NCBI GenBank assembly: GCA_937873105.1
Contig: CALMWD010000239.1
Span: forward strand, 1 to 7,045
Source of the DNA: an uncultured Rhodanobacteraceae bacterium
Lineage (GTDB): Bacteria > Pseudomonadota > Gammaproteobacteria > Xanthomonadales > Ahniellaceae
DNA: 7,045 nucleotides
Reading direction: 5' to 3'
Notes under the pieces: model-generated
What the model was told of the DNA's origin: nothing
The model's database searches: none
What the model saw: only the letters and a program-made list of their open reading frames with translations
In this document: positions 1 through 7,045 of the stretch, in pieces
Layout: each line of letters begins with the position of its first letter
Position numbering within the stretch: the stretch's first letter is position 1
Position numbers and translations under genes: made by a program

Positions 1-183
1 ACGTTCCATCAGCTCGCCCGCAGCGAGGGCATCCTCGCCGCGCTGGAATCGAGCCATGCGGTGGCGCAGGGCATCAAGCTGGCGCGCGATCTGCCGAAGG
101 ACAAGCTGGTGCTCGTGAATCTTTCCGGCCGCGGCGACAAGGACATCTACACGATCGCCAAGCGCGAGGGCATGAAGCTGTGA
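1..183 (+). CDS. trpB: Tryptophan synthase beta subunit, C-terminal fragment
   Basis: This is the last 60 codons and stop of trpB; the rest lies left of the window. TrpB is the PLP-dependent subunit that joins indole, channelled from TrpA, to L-serine to make L-tryptophan in the cytoplasm. The visible part contains the LESSHA motif (residues 15-20 of the fragment), whose Glu corresponds to E. coli Glu350. It also contains NLSGRGDKD (40-48), whose Ser corresponds to Ser377, which contacts the PLP ring nitrogen. The protein ends in KREGMKL, a normal family end. Its TGA overlaps the GTG start of trpA, so the two subunits are probably translationally coupled, as suits an alpha2-beta2 complex. The fragment looks intact and is clearly TrpB. 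Confidence 0.96.
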   Translation, partial: TFHQLARSEGILAALESSHAVAQGIKLARDLPKDKLVLVNLSGRGDKDIYTIAKREGMKL

Positions 184-1004
184 GCACGCGCATCGAGACC
201 CGCATGGCGACGCTGAAGGCCGCCGGTCGCAGTGGCCTGATCCCGTTCGTGACCGCGGGCGACCCGCATCCGGACTGGATGGCGGATGTGCTGCATGCAC
301 TCGTCGACGGCGGCGCCGACGTGCTCGAACTCGGCATGCCGTTCTCCGACCCGATGGCCGACGGCCCGGTCATCCAGAAGTCGAGCGAACGGGCGCTGGC
401 GCGCGGCATGACCCTGGATCGCACCCTGGCCATCGTGCGTGCGTTCCGCGAACGGGACACGACCACGCCGATCGTGCTGATGGGTTACCTCAACCCGGTC
501 GAGTACTACGGCTGGGAGCGATTCGCCGCCCAGGCGAAGGCGGCCGGCGTCGACGGCCTGCTGGTCGTCGATTGTCCCCCGGAAGAGGCCGACAGCATCC
601 GTCCGGTGCTCGCGCAACACGGGCTCGACCAGATTTTCCTGGCCTCGCCGACCACGACCGACGCGCGGCTCGCGGCCATGGGCGAACTGGCGCAGGGTTA
701 TGTCTATTACGTGTCCTTCGCCGGCATCACCGGAGCGGATCTGCTGGTGATGGCCGATGTCGGCGCCAAGCTCGAATCGTTGCGCCGCAAGATCCGCGTG
801 CCGATCGCGGTCGGTTTCGGCGTCAAGACCGCCGAACAGGCGGCCGCGCTGGCGCCGCAGGCCGATGCCGTCGTGGTCGGCAGCGCCCTGGTCGAACACC
901 TCGCCGCCGCGACCTCGTCCGCCGATGCCGCAGCCCGCGCCCGCGACTTCCTGCAACCCCTGCGTCGCGCCATGGATGCGGCCTGCACCACGGAGACCGC
1001 CTGA
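180..1004 (+). CDS. trpA: Tryptophan synthase alpha subunit
   Basis: This 274-residue cytoplasmic TIM-barrel protein is close to the 268 residues of E. coli TrpA. It cleaves indole-3-glycerol phosphate to indole and glyceraldehyde-3-phosphate and passes indole to TrpB. Catalytic residues are visible: Glu50 in [10 protein letters not shown] (equivalent to E. coli Glu49) and Asp61 in DPMADGP (equivalent to Asp60). Later conserved parts are LMGYLNP, the [11 protein letters not shown] loop and the phosphate-binding GFGV and VVGSALVE segments. The start is GTG at 180, overlapping the trpB stop as GTGA, with GAGGG at 166-170 placed nine bases upstream. The next methionine (204) would remove residues that match the usual N-terminus. 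The TGA at 1002-1004 shares a base with an ATG at 1004 that is in frame with accD. Confidence 0.97.
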   Translation: MSTRIETRMATLKAAGRSGLIPFVTAGDPHPDWMADVLHALVDGGADVLELGMPFSDPMADGPVIQKSSERALARGMTLDRTLAIVRAFRERDTTTPIVLMGYLNPVEYYGWERFAAQAKAAGVDGLLVVDCPPEEADSIRPVLAQHGLDQIFLASPTTTDARLAAMGELAQGYVYYVSFAGITGADLLVMADVGAKLESLRRKIRVPIAVGFGVKTAEQAAALAPQADAVVVGSALVEHLAAATSSADAAARARDFLQPLRRAMDAACTTETA

Positions 1005-1006
1005 TG
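992..1006 (+). promoter_or_regulatory. Ribosome binding site and TGATG overlap, alternative accD start
   Basis: GGAG at 992-995 lies eight bases before the ATG at 1004-1006, which shares its A with the trpA stop codon. The spacing is near ideal. This ATG is in frame with accD and would add 28 residues ahead of the conserved MSWLNKLMP start. The favoured downstream ATG at 1088 has no comparable ribosome binding site. Confidence 0.5.
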
Positions 1007-1052
1007 GCCCGTTCGCCCTCGCATTCCGGTACCCGCAAACCCGAGACCGACC

Positions 1053-1087
1053 ATGACATCCACCCACCGATCAGCGACGCCGACCCG

Positions 1088-1091
<4 letters not shown>
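1053..1091 (+). other. Possible 12-codon leader minicistron overlapping accD start
   Basis: ATG at 1053 opens a 12-residue reading frame ([12 protein letters not shown]) in a different frame from accD. It ends in TGA at 1089-1091, overlapping the accD ATG at 1088 as ATGA, the usual layout for translational coupling. Its own ribosome binding site is weak. It competes with the alternative that this stretch is the N-terminal coding part of a longer AccD. Such an overlap can arise by chance, so this is only a candidate. Confidence 0.2.
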
Positions 1092-1957
<866 letters not shown>

Positions 1958-2057
1958 GTCCCGGACAATTCGTTGCAGTCCGGGCGTGATCCAGGGCACA
2001 AGGCTTGCTTGAACTGCTTCACGAAACGCAGCGTCGCCGCTGCGATGGTGGAGATCC
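1958..2057. other. accD-folC intergenic gap
   Basis: These 100 bases carry the hairpin at 1960-1984 and, at the right end, GGAG at 2050-2053 just before the folC ATG. I looked for a sigma-70 promoter. TTGCTT (2005-2010) and TTGAAC (2009-2014) resemble -35 boxes, but neither has a plausible -10 box at 16-18 bases. A TTG-started frame from 1973 runs out of frame into folC and has no recognisable product. Confidence 0.6.
1960..1984 (+). other. Perfect 7-bp hairpin just after accD
   Basis: CCCGGAC (1960-1966) pairs perfectly with GTCCGGG (1978-1984) around an 11-base loop, starting three bases after the accD stop. No T-run follows (next bases CGTGATCC), so it is not a canonical intrinsic terminator. 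It could protect the accD mRNA 3' end, cause partial attenuation before folC, or be chance in GC-rich DNA. Confidence 0.4.
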
Positions 2058-3338
2058 ATGGCGTCGCCCGAATCGCTGGAAACATGGTTGTCGCGGCTGG
2101 TCGCCGCGCCGGCGGAGCGGATCGAACTCGGGTTGGCGCGGGTCGATGCGGTTCATGACCGGCTCGGTCGGCCGCGCCCGGCGCCGATCGTCATCACCGT
2201 GGGCGGCACCAACGGCAAGGGTTCGACCGTGGCCTTCCTGGCCGCGATGCTGCGTGCCGCCGGATATCGCGTCGGCAGCTACACCTCGCCGCACCTGTTC
2301 CGCTTCAACGAGCGCATCGTCGTCGACGGCGCCGAAGCCGCCGATGCATCCATCATCGACGCGTTCCGGCGCATCGACGCGGCGCGCGGCGACACCCGCC
2401 TGACCTTCTTCGAATACGCGACGCTGGCCGCGTTCCTGATGTTCGCCGAGGCCGACCTCGACGTGGCCGTGCTCGAAGTCGGCCTGGGCGGGCGGCTTGA
2501 TGCGGTGAACCTGGTCGATGCCGCCGTCGCCATCGTCACCACCGTCGATCTCGACCACCAGCACCATCTCGGCGACACCCGCGACGCGATCGCGATCGAG
2601 AAGGCCGGCATCTTCCGGGCCGGGCGTCCGGCCATCGTGGCCGAATCCGAACCGCCGTCCAGCTTGCTGGCGGAAATCGCCCGGATCGGCGCACATCCGC
2701 TGCGGCTGGGGCAGGAATATCGCATCGATGTCGATCGCGAGGACTGGCACTGGATCGGTGCCGGCACCAGCCTGCGCCTGCCGCATCCGGGCCTGCGCGC
2801 CCCGGTCCAGCATTACAACGCCGCGGCGGCGATCGCGGCCCTGATGGCCCTGCGCGACCGCCTGCACGTGCCGTTCCGCGCCTTGCGCATCGGCCTGGCC
2901 GAGGCCAGCGTGCGTGGTCGCCTCGAGGTCTTCCCGGGCGCGGTCGAGACGGTGCTCGATGTCGGCCACAACCCGCAGGCCGCGCAGGTGCTCGCCGACT
3001 GGTTGCGGCGCCATCCGCGGCGGACCCGTGCGGTGTTTTCGGCCCTGGCCGACAAGGACATCGCCGGCATCGTCGAGCCGTTGCTGCCGCGGGTGACGCA
3101 TTGGCATTTCTGCGGCCTGGACGCCACCACGCGCGGCCTGCCTGCCGCAGCGGTGCGCGAACGCGTGGGCGCGCTGGTCGGCGACGACCAGTGTTCGCTG
3201 CATGCCGATCCGCCCGCTGCCCTCGCGGCCGCGCAAGCGGGCGCCGCAGCGGGCGAACGTGTGCTCGCCTTCGGATCCTTCTTCCTGGTCTCGGCGCTCG
3301 GCCCGGCGCTGAACCAAGGGGCTGCGCCCGCAAACTGA
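2058..3338 (+). CDS. folC: Bifunctional folylpolyglutamate synthase/dihydrofolate synthase
   Basis: FolC uses ATP to join glutamate to dihydropteroate, making dihydrofolate, and then extends the gamma-glutamyl tail of reduced folates so they stay in the cell. The product is 426 residues, near the 422 of E. coli, and belongs to the Mur ligase superfamily. Visible in order are the P-loop GGTNGKGST (49-57), the TSPHLFRFNERI folate-site segment (76-87), EVGLGGRLDAVN (140-151), LDHQHHLGDT (165-174), EKAGIFR (181-187) with the presumed carbamylated Lys182, HYNAAAAIAAL (252-262), GRLE (287-290), DVGHNPQAA (301-309) and a terminal FGSFFLV. GGAG at 2050-2053 precedes the ATG by four bases, and the N-terminus aligns with the family from this start. 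The whole frame appears intact. It supplies the folate cofactors used in purine synthesis, which fits its place near purF. Confidence 0.96.
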   Translation: MASPESLETWLSRLVAAPAERIELGLARVDAVHDRLGRPRPAPIVITVGGTNGKGSTVAFLAAMLRAAGYRVGSYTSPHLFRFNERIVVDGAEAADASIIDAFRRIDAARGDTRLTFFEYATLAAFLMFAEADLDVAVLEVGLGGRLDAVNLVDAAVAIVTTVDLDHQHHLGDTRDAIAIEKAGIFRAGRPAIVAESEPPSSLLAEIARIGAHPLRLGQEYRIDVDREDWHWIGAGTSLRLPHPGLRAPVQHYNAAAAIAALMALRDRLHVPFRALRIGLAEASVRGRLEVFPGAVETVLDVGHNPQAAQVLADWLRRHPRRTRAVFSALADKDIAGIVEPLLPRVTHWHFCGLDATTRGLPAAAVRERVGALVGDDQCSLHADPPAALAAAQAGAAAGERVLAFGSFFLVSALGPALNQGAAPAN

Positions 3339-3364
3339 CGCCCACGGTCGGCGGGCCCGGCCCG

Positions 3365-3370
3365 TATAAT
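3365..3370 (+). promoter_or_regulatory. Candidate -10 box (TATAAT) before dedD-cvpA-purF
   Basis: A perfect TATAAT lies in the 54-base folC-dedD gap, surrounded by almost pure G+C. Transcription would begin near 3377, about 16 bases before the first dedD ATG. No TTGACA-like -35 is visible at 16-18 bases (the sequence there is CCACGG or neighbours), and there is no extended TGn element. CTGACG at 3335-3340 is too far upstream, with a 24-base spacer. The box is convincing by contrast with its surroundings, but an activator or a non-standard -35 would be needed. Confidence 0.5.
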
Positions 3371-3392
3371 CCGCGCCCTTCCCCCGGACGGA

Positions 3393-4382
3393 ATGGCCAT
3401 GGACCCGACGCTACAAAAGCGGCTGATCGGTGCTTCGGTGCTGATCGTGCTTGCCATCATCTTCGTGCCGATGCTGCTGGACGGCTCCGAGCAACCCGGC
3501 ACCGAGACCTTGCCCCTGGTCATTCCCGAGCCGCCGGAGCGCGATTTCGAGACGCGCGTGGTGCCGCTCGACACGACCGGCGCCGATGCCGCCGCGCCGG
3601 CCAGCGTGGCCGAGGCCATCGGCGTCGCGCCGCAGGAACCGACGACGGACACGCCCGCACCGGCCAGTCCCGATGCGATCGCCACCGTCGACACGAATGC
3701 GCCGACCCGCATCGACGCCGTCTCCGGCGAGCCGGTGAGTCCGGTCGCTTCGTCGCCTGCGTCGAACCCGCCCGCGGCCCATGCCGTCGCGACGCCGGAA
3801 CCGGCTACCGCTGCGCCGGCGACGACCACCCCGGTCCCGGCCGCACCCGTTGCCGCCGCCAGCGGCCGCTTTCTGGTGGCGCTGGGCAGCTATTCGAATG
3901 CCGCGAACGCGAATGCGCTCGCCGCGCAATTGCGCGGCGCCGGCTACAAGGTGCTGAGCGACAGCGTGCAGGTGAACGGCCAGCGCGCCACGCGCCTGCG
4001 CATCGGGCCCTATGCCACGCGTGGCCAGGCCGAGGCCGCGCGACTCGCGGTCAAGCAGTTGCGCGCCGACCTGCCGGCGGCGATCAGCGAGATCGACGAC
4101 ACGCCGGCCGGAGACGCGCCCGCCACCGCACGCAGCGCCGCCGCGGCGTCGGCCTGGGCGGTGCAGATCGGTGCCTTCAAGGCCGAGACCGAGGCGAACG
4201 CGAAACGCGACCAGTTGCGCCAGGCCGGCTTCGCCGCCTTCGTCGAGAAGATCAATGCCGAAGCCGGCGCGTTGTGGCGCGTCCGCATCGGACCCGAGAA
4301 CCAGCGCGCCGACGCCGATGCGGTCAAGGCCGGCGTGAAGCGCCGCTTCGGCATCGACGGCATCGTGGTGCCTTACCCGTGA
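3393..4382 (+). CDS. dedD: DedD-like cell division protein with two SPOR domains
   Basis: This 329-residue protein is predicted to be a bitopic inner-membrane protein. It has a short cytoplasmic N-terminus, one membrane segment (about 11-29), a long Ala/Pro/Thr-rich periplasmic linker (about 60-156) and two C-terminal SPOR domains (about 158-225 and 254-327). The domains show [17 protein letters not shown] and [17 protein letters not shown] signatures. SPOR domains bind glycan strands stripped of peptides at the division septum. E. coli DedD is about 220 residues with one SPOR domain and sits in the same place between folC and cvpA, so orthology rests mainly on gene order plus architecture. 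The ATG at 3399 is an alternative start: it gives MDPTLQKRL and has GGA six bases upstream. The stop overlaps the cvpA GTG by four bases. Confidence 0.88.
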   Translation: MAMDPTLQKRLIGASVLIVLAIIFVPMLLDGSEQPGTETLPLVIPEPPERDFETRVVPLDTTGADAAAPASVAEAIGVAPQEPTTDTPAPASPDAIATVDTNAPTRIDAVSGEPVSPVASSPASNPPAAHAVATPEPATAAPATTTPVPAAPVAAASGRFLVALGSYSNAANANALAAQLRGAGYKVLSDSVQVNGQRATRLRIGPYATRGQAEAARLAVKQLRADLPAAISEIDDTPAGDAPATARSAAAASAWAVQIGAFKAETEANAKRDQLRQAGFAAFVEKINAEAGALWRVRIGPENQRADADAVKAGVKRRFGIDGIVVPYP

Positions 4383-4918
4383 CGATCGCGGACTGGCTGA
4401 TCGTGTTCGCGGTCGCGACCTCGGTCGTGATCGGCCTGATCCGCGGATTCGTCGTCGAGGTGATGGCCCTGATCGTCTGGGCGTTCGCGATCTTCGCTTC
4501 GGTGATGTTCGCGCCGAAACTGACCGATGCGCTGGCCGGTTCGATCGAGACGCCGTCGGGACGCATCTTCCTGGCCTATGCCCTGGTCTTCGTCGGCACC
4601 TTGCTGCTCGGCGCGGTCGCGACCTGGCTCTTGCGCAAGCTGGTGCAGGGCACCGGCCTGTCCGGCACCGATCGCCTGTTGGGCGGGGTATTCGGCATCG
4701 CCCGCGGCGCCGTTCTGGTGGTGCTGGTCGTGCTGATGCTCGGGCTGACCCCGTTTCCGCGCGACGCCTGGTGGCGCGAGTCGCGCCTGCTGCCGCAGGT
4801 CGTGGCCATGGCCGAGCGCGTGCGCGCCTGGCTGCCCGAACGCATCGCGGCGCAGATCCGCCTCGACGGCTCGGAAGCGCCGCCGTTGCTGCCCCTTCCC
4901 GAATCGACTCCAGACTGA
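4379..4918 (+). CDS. cvpA: CvpA family inner-membrane protein
   Basis: This is a 179-residue membrane protein of the CvpA family, first named for colicin V production. Its biochemical role is still not clearly established; envelope and bile-stress roles have been reported in enterobacteria. About four hydrophobic segments are visible (roughly 4-20, 27-46, 64-86 and 101-124), followed by a polar, Pro-rich C-terminal tail. The motifs [13 protein letters not shown] (19-31) and [19 protein letters not shown] (92-110) match E. coli CvpA closely. The start is GTG at 4379, overlapping the dedD stop as GTGA. A strong ribosome binding site is not obvious, so translation probably depends on coupling. 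It sits directly before purF, as in E. coli, where the two genes share an operon. Confidence 0.94.
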   Translation: MTIADWLIVFAVATSVVIGLIRGFVVEVMALIVWAFAIFASVMFAPKLTDALAGSIETPSGRIFLAYALVFVGTLLLGAVATWLLRKLVQGTGLSGTDRLLGGVFGIARGAVLVVLVVLMLGLTPFPRDAWWRESRLLPQVVAMAERVRAWLPERIAAQIRLDGSEAPPLLPLPESTPD

Positions 4919-4929
4919 GGTTCTCCATG
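4917..4929 (+). promoter_or_regulatory. purF ribosome binding site overlapping cvpA stop
   Basis: GAGG at 4917-4920 uses the last two bases of the cvpA TGA and lies six bases before the purF ATG at 4927. A ribosome ending on cvpA would cover this site, which favours coupled or re-initiated translation of purF. Confidence 0.7.
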
Positions 4930-6399
4930 TGCGGCATTCTCGGCATCGTCGGACGCAGTGACGTCGGCGCAGCGTTGTACGACGGCCTGACCGTGCTCCA
5001 GCATCGTGGCCAGGACGCGGCCGGCATCGCCACGATGGACGGCGCGCGCCTGCATCGGCACAAGGGCACGGGTCTGGCCAAGGACGTGTTCGACAGCGAC
5101 AGCATGGCGCGACTCGTCGGTCGCATCGGGATTGCGCACTGCCGCTACCCGACCGCGGGCAGCGAAGGCGCCGACGAAGCCCAGCCGTTCTACGTGAACT
5201 CGCCGTTCGGCATCGCCCTGGCGCACAACGGCAACCTGATCAACACCGACGCGCTGCGTCAGGAGCTGTACGCGCAGGACCGCCGCCACATCAACACCGG
5301 CTCGGATTCGGAAGTGCTGCTCAACATCTTCGCGCACGAACTGGCCGCGGCCCAGGCCGCGCGTCCGCAGGTCGACGACGTGTTCGCCGCGATCGCGCGC
5401 GTGCACGAGCGCTGCACGGGCGGCTACGCCGTGGTTTCGCTGGTGCTCGGGCTCGGCGTCGTCGCCTTCCGCGACGTGCACGGCATCCGCCCGCTGGTGC
5501 TCGGCAAGCGCGAGACGCCGGACGGCGAGGAATGGGCGGTGGCCTCGGAATCGGTGGCGCTCGACCTGCTCGGCTTCCGCCGCGAACGCGATGTGCGCCC
5601 GGGCGAGGGCATCGTCATCACCGCCGCGGGCGAGCTGTTCGCGCGCGAGTGCGCGGCGGCGAAGCCGCATGCGCCCTGCATCTTCGAATACGTCTATTTC
5701 GCGCGTCCGGACTCGATGATCGAGGACGTGTCGGTGTACAAGGCGCGGCTGCGCCAGGGCGAGCGCCTCGCGGCCAAGATCCAGCGCCTGCGTCGGGATC
5801 ACGACATCGAGGCGGTGATCCCGATCCCGGACACGTCGCGCACCGCCGCACTGGCGCTGGCGCAGGTGCTGGACGTGAAGTACCGCGAAGGCTTCGTCAA
5901 GAACCGCTACATCGGGCGCACCTTCATCATGCCGGGGCAGGGCGAGCGGGTGAAGTCGGTGCGGCGCAAGCTCAACGCCATCGAACTCGAATTCCGCAAC
6001 AAGGTCGTGTTGCTGGTCGACGATTCCATCGTGCGCGGCACCACGTCGAAACAGATCATCCAGATGGCGCGCGAAGCCGGCGCGCGCAAGGTCTATCTGG
6101 CCAGCGCGGCCCCGCCGGTGCGCCATCCGAACGTCTACGGCATCGACATGCCGGCCGCCGAGGAACTGGTGGCGCACGGCCGCAGCGAGGCCGAAGTCGA
6201 GCAGTACCTCGGTTGCGACTGGCTGATCTACCAGGACCTCGAAGATCTGGTCGCCGCGGTGGCCGAAGGCAACGACGACCTGCGCCAGTTCGACACTTCC
6301 TGCTTCTCCGGCGAATACGTCACCGGCGTGCCCGACGGCTACCTGGCCGCGATCGCTGCCCAGCGCGCCGACGCCGCCAAAGCGAAGCGCCGCAACTGA
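4927..6399 (+). CDS. purF: Amidophosphoribosyltransferase
   Basis: PurF catalyses the first committed step of de novo purine synthesis: PRPP plus glutamine gives 5-phosphoribosylamine, glutamate and pyrophosphate. The 490-residue product is slightly shorter than E. coli PurF (505), mainly at the C-terminus. The N-terminal Ntn glutaminase domain begins directly with Met-Cys, so Cys2 becomes the nucleophile after Met removal. There is no propeptide, as in the E. coli type rather than the Bacillus type. Other glutaminase residues are Arg73 in HCRYPTAG, Asn101 and Gly102 in HNGN, and SDSEV (126-130). The phosphoribosyltransferase domain carries [16 protein letters not shown] (323-338) in its flexible loop region and the PRPP motif [14 protein letters not shown] (361-374). 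The frame is intact. In E. coli the cvpA-purF operon is repressed by PurR, but I see no full PurR box here. Confidence 0.98.
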   Translation: MCGILGIVGRSDVGAALYDGLTVLQHRGQDAAGIATMDGARLHRHKGTGLAKDVFDSDSMARLVGRIGIAHCRYPTAGSEGADEAQPFYVNSPFGIALAHNGNLINTDALRQELYAQDRRHINTGSDSEVLLNIFAHELAAAQAARPQVDDVFAAIARVHERCTGGYAVVSLVLGLGVVAFRDVHGIRPLVLGKRETPDGEEWAVASESVALDLLGFRRERDVRPGEGIVITAAGELFARECAAAKPHAPCIFEYVYFARPDSMIEDVSVYKARLRQGERLAAKIQRLRRDHDIEAVIPIPDTSRTAALALAQVLDVKYREGFVKNRYIGRTFIMPGQGERVKSVRRKLNAIELEFRNKVVLLVDDSIVRGTTSKQIIQMAREAGARKVYLASAAPPVRHPNVYGIDMPAAEELVAHGRSEAEVEQYLGCDWLIYQDLEDLVAAVAEGNDDLRQFDTSCFSGEYVTGVPDGYLAAIAAQRADAAKAKRRN

Positions 6400-6435
6400 T
6401 CGCGCTCAGTCCGGGTCCGGCGCGCCGGCGCGATC
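6398..6435. repeat. Nested inverted repeats where purF meets the convergent gene
   Basis: GATCGCG (6398-6404) and CGCGATC (6429-6435) form a perfect 7-bp outer stem. Inside are two overlapping perfect 12-bp palindromes, CCGGCGCGCCGG (6417-6428) and CGCGCCGGCGCG (6421-6432). The region spans the purF stop and the last codons of the minus-strand gene (ending AGAPDPD). There is no T-run on either side, so it is not a standard intrinsic terminator. It could still fold in both transcripts and act as a weak bidirectional terminator or a 3' end protector. Confidence 0.45.
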
Positions 6436-7045
6436 GACCAGGGTCAGGAAGGCCTCGACGCCGTGGCGCAGGCCGCGCTCGTCGATCATGAACTGCGGCG
6501 AGTGGTTGGTCGGCGCGGTGGCGGCGTCGATCTCCGGCGCGGTTACGCCGAGGCGGAAGAAGAAGCCCGGCACGCGTTCGGCGAAGTAGGCGAAGTCCTC
6601 CGACGAGGTGATGTAGCCGGTGTCGCCCACGCGTTCGCCGAACGCGGCGCGCAAGGCCGGGATCGCGCGGTCCGCCAGGCCGGGATCGTTGTAGACGACC
6701 GGCATGCCCGGCCGGATCTCGACGCTGGCCTGCGCGCCCGCGCTGTCCGCAATCGAGGTCGCCGTGCGGGTCAGCCGTTGCGCGATGTCGCGACGTGCCT
6801 CCGGCGTGAAGCTGCGGATCGCGCCGATCAGGCGCACTTCGTCGGGGATGATGTTCTCGCGCAGTCCGCCGTGGATGGCGCCGAAGCTCAGCACCGCCGG
6901 CGCCGCCGCCAGATCGGTTTGGCGCGCGATGATGGTGTTTGCGCCGAGCACGATCTGGCTGGCGACGGTGATCGGATCGATGCCAAGCCAAGGCCGGCCG
7001 CCATGCGTCTGCCGGCCCTGCACCCGAATCTCGAAGGTGTCGTAA
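6406..7045 (-). CDS. M20-family amidohydrolase/metallopeptidase, C-terminal part
   Basis: This minus-strand frame gives 212 residues and a stop. It runs off the right edge, so the N-terminal half, with most metal ligands and any signal peptide, is missing. The fragment starts in the dimerisation (lid) domain with GRQTHGGRPWLGIDP (10-24), whose His14 is the conserved lid histidine of M20D amidohydrolases. It continues through LRENIIPDEVRLIGAIRSF (61-79). It re-enters the catalytic domain with SSEDFAYF (147-154) and NHSPQFMIDE (180-189), whose His181 is the expected metal ligand. Relatives hydrolyse N-acyl amino acids or indole-acetyl and aminobenzoyl amino-acid conjugates; the substrate cannot be read from this fragment. 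The GTG at 7021-7023 (minus strand) is not a likely start, because homology continues upstream of it. The gene is convergent to purF and probably belongs to another transcription unit. Confidence 0.9.
   Translation of the reverse strand, partial: YDTFEIRVQGRQTHGGRPWLGIDPITVASQIVLGANTIIARQTDLAAAPAVLSFGAIHGGLRENIIPDEVRLIGAIRSFTPEARRDIAQRLTRTATSIADSAGAQASVEIRPGMPVVYNDPGLADRAIPALRAAFGERVGDTGYITSSEDFAYFAERVPGFFFRLGVTAPEIDAATAPTNHSPQFMIDERGLRHGVEAFLTLVDRAGAPDPD

Noticed and set aside
1973..2158. TTG-started 61-codon frame between accD and folC
   Set aside because: There is no ribosome binding site or recognisable protein, and half of it overlaps folC in another frame.
2019..3317. Minus-strand open frame (432 codons) opposite folC
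   Set aside because: Low-complexity shadow with no domain; folC on the plus strand carries all family motifs.
3327..3342. Possible PurR operator (CGCAAAC followed by TGACG)
   Set aside because: Only the left half resembles the E. coli PurR box; the right half does not match, and the site lies across the folC stop.
3352..3364. Short CGGGC-CCG-GCCCG hairpin as folC terminator
   Set aside because: The stem is only 5 bp with no T-run; such stems are expected by chance in this GC-rich gap.
3101..4378. Long plus-strand extension upstream of cvpA in the same frame
   Set aside because: The frame is open only because of GC-rich DNA; its translation is Arg-rich nonsense overlapping folC and dedD. 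CvpA homology begins at the GTG at 4379.
3411..5126. Long minus-strand open frame (571 codons) opposite dedD, cvpA and the start of purF
   Set aside because: The product is Arg/Pro/Ala-rich with no recognisable domain. It lies opposite three well-supported genes and is a typical shadow of GC-rich codon use.
4576..6177. Long minus-strand open frame (533 codons) opposite cvpA and purF
   Set aside because: It mirrors purF codon structure, has His/Arg/Asp-rich composition and shows no family motif. purF on the plus strand is certain.

Overview
The window is a GC-rich stretch (third codon positions mostly G or C) of ordinary chromosome. It carries seven tightly packed plus-strand genes followed by one convergent gene at the right edge. 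The order accD-folC-dedD-cvpA-purF matches the well-known E. coli block. The trpB-trpA pair directly upstream of accD, together with the protein sequences, points to a gammaproteobacterium of the Xanthomonadales/Lysobacterales type. This assignment is an inference from gene order and remembered family sequences, not from a search.

Layout. Positions 1-183 hold the last 60 codons of trpB. trpA follows with a 4-base GTGA overlap, then accD. accD starts either at the conserved MSW methionine (1088) or 28 codons earlier, at an ATG that overlaps the trpA stop and has the better ribosome binding site. A 100-base gap with a small hairpin separates accD from folC (2058-3338). A 54-base gap with a perfect TATAAT leads into a SPOR-domain gene, dedD (3393-4382), which overlaps cvpA by 4 bases (GTGA). 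purF (4927-6399) starts 8 bases after cvpA, using a ribosome binding site that includes the cvpA stop codon. Six bases after the purF stop lies the stop codon of a minus-strand M20-family amidohydrolase/peptidase, whose 5' part is outside the window.

How the genes work together. TrpB and TrpA form tryptophan synthase. AccD is the zinc-binding beta subunit of the acetyl-CoA carboxylase carboxyltransferase, which commits carbon to fatty acids. FolC makes folylpolyglutamates, the one-carbon carriers needed for purine and thymidylate synthesis. DedD is a cell-division protein that binds septal peptidoglycan. CvpA is a small inner-membrane protein long linked to purF. PurF is the first enzyme of de novo purine synthesis. 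The cluster therefore joins amino-acid, lipid, folate and purine supply with septation. Overlaps and very short gaps suggest co-transcription within trpBA-accD and within dedD-cvpA-purF, with a possible internal promoter before dedD.

I see no mobile element, CRISPR array, tRNA, rRNA or defence system, and no convincing undescribed system. The points worth checking are small: the accD start, the possible internal promoter, the two SPOR domains in DedD, and the structured DNA where purF meets the convergent gene.
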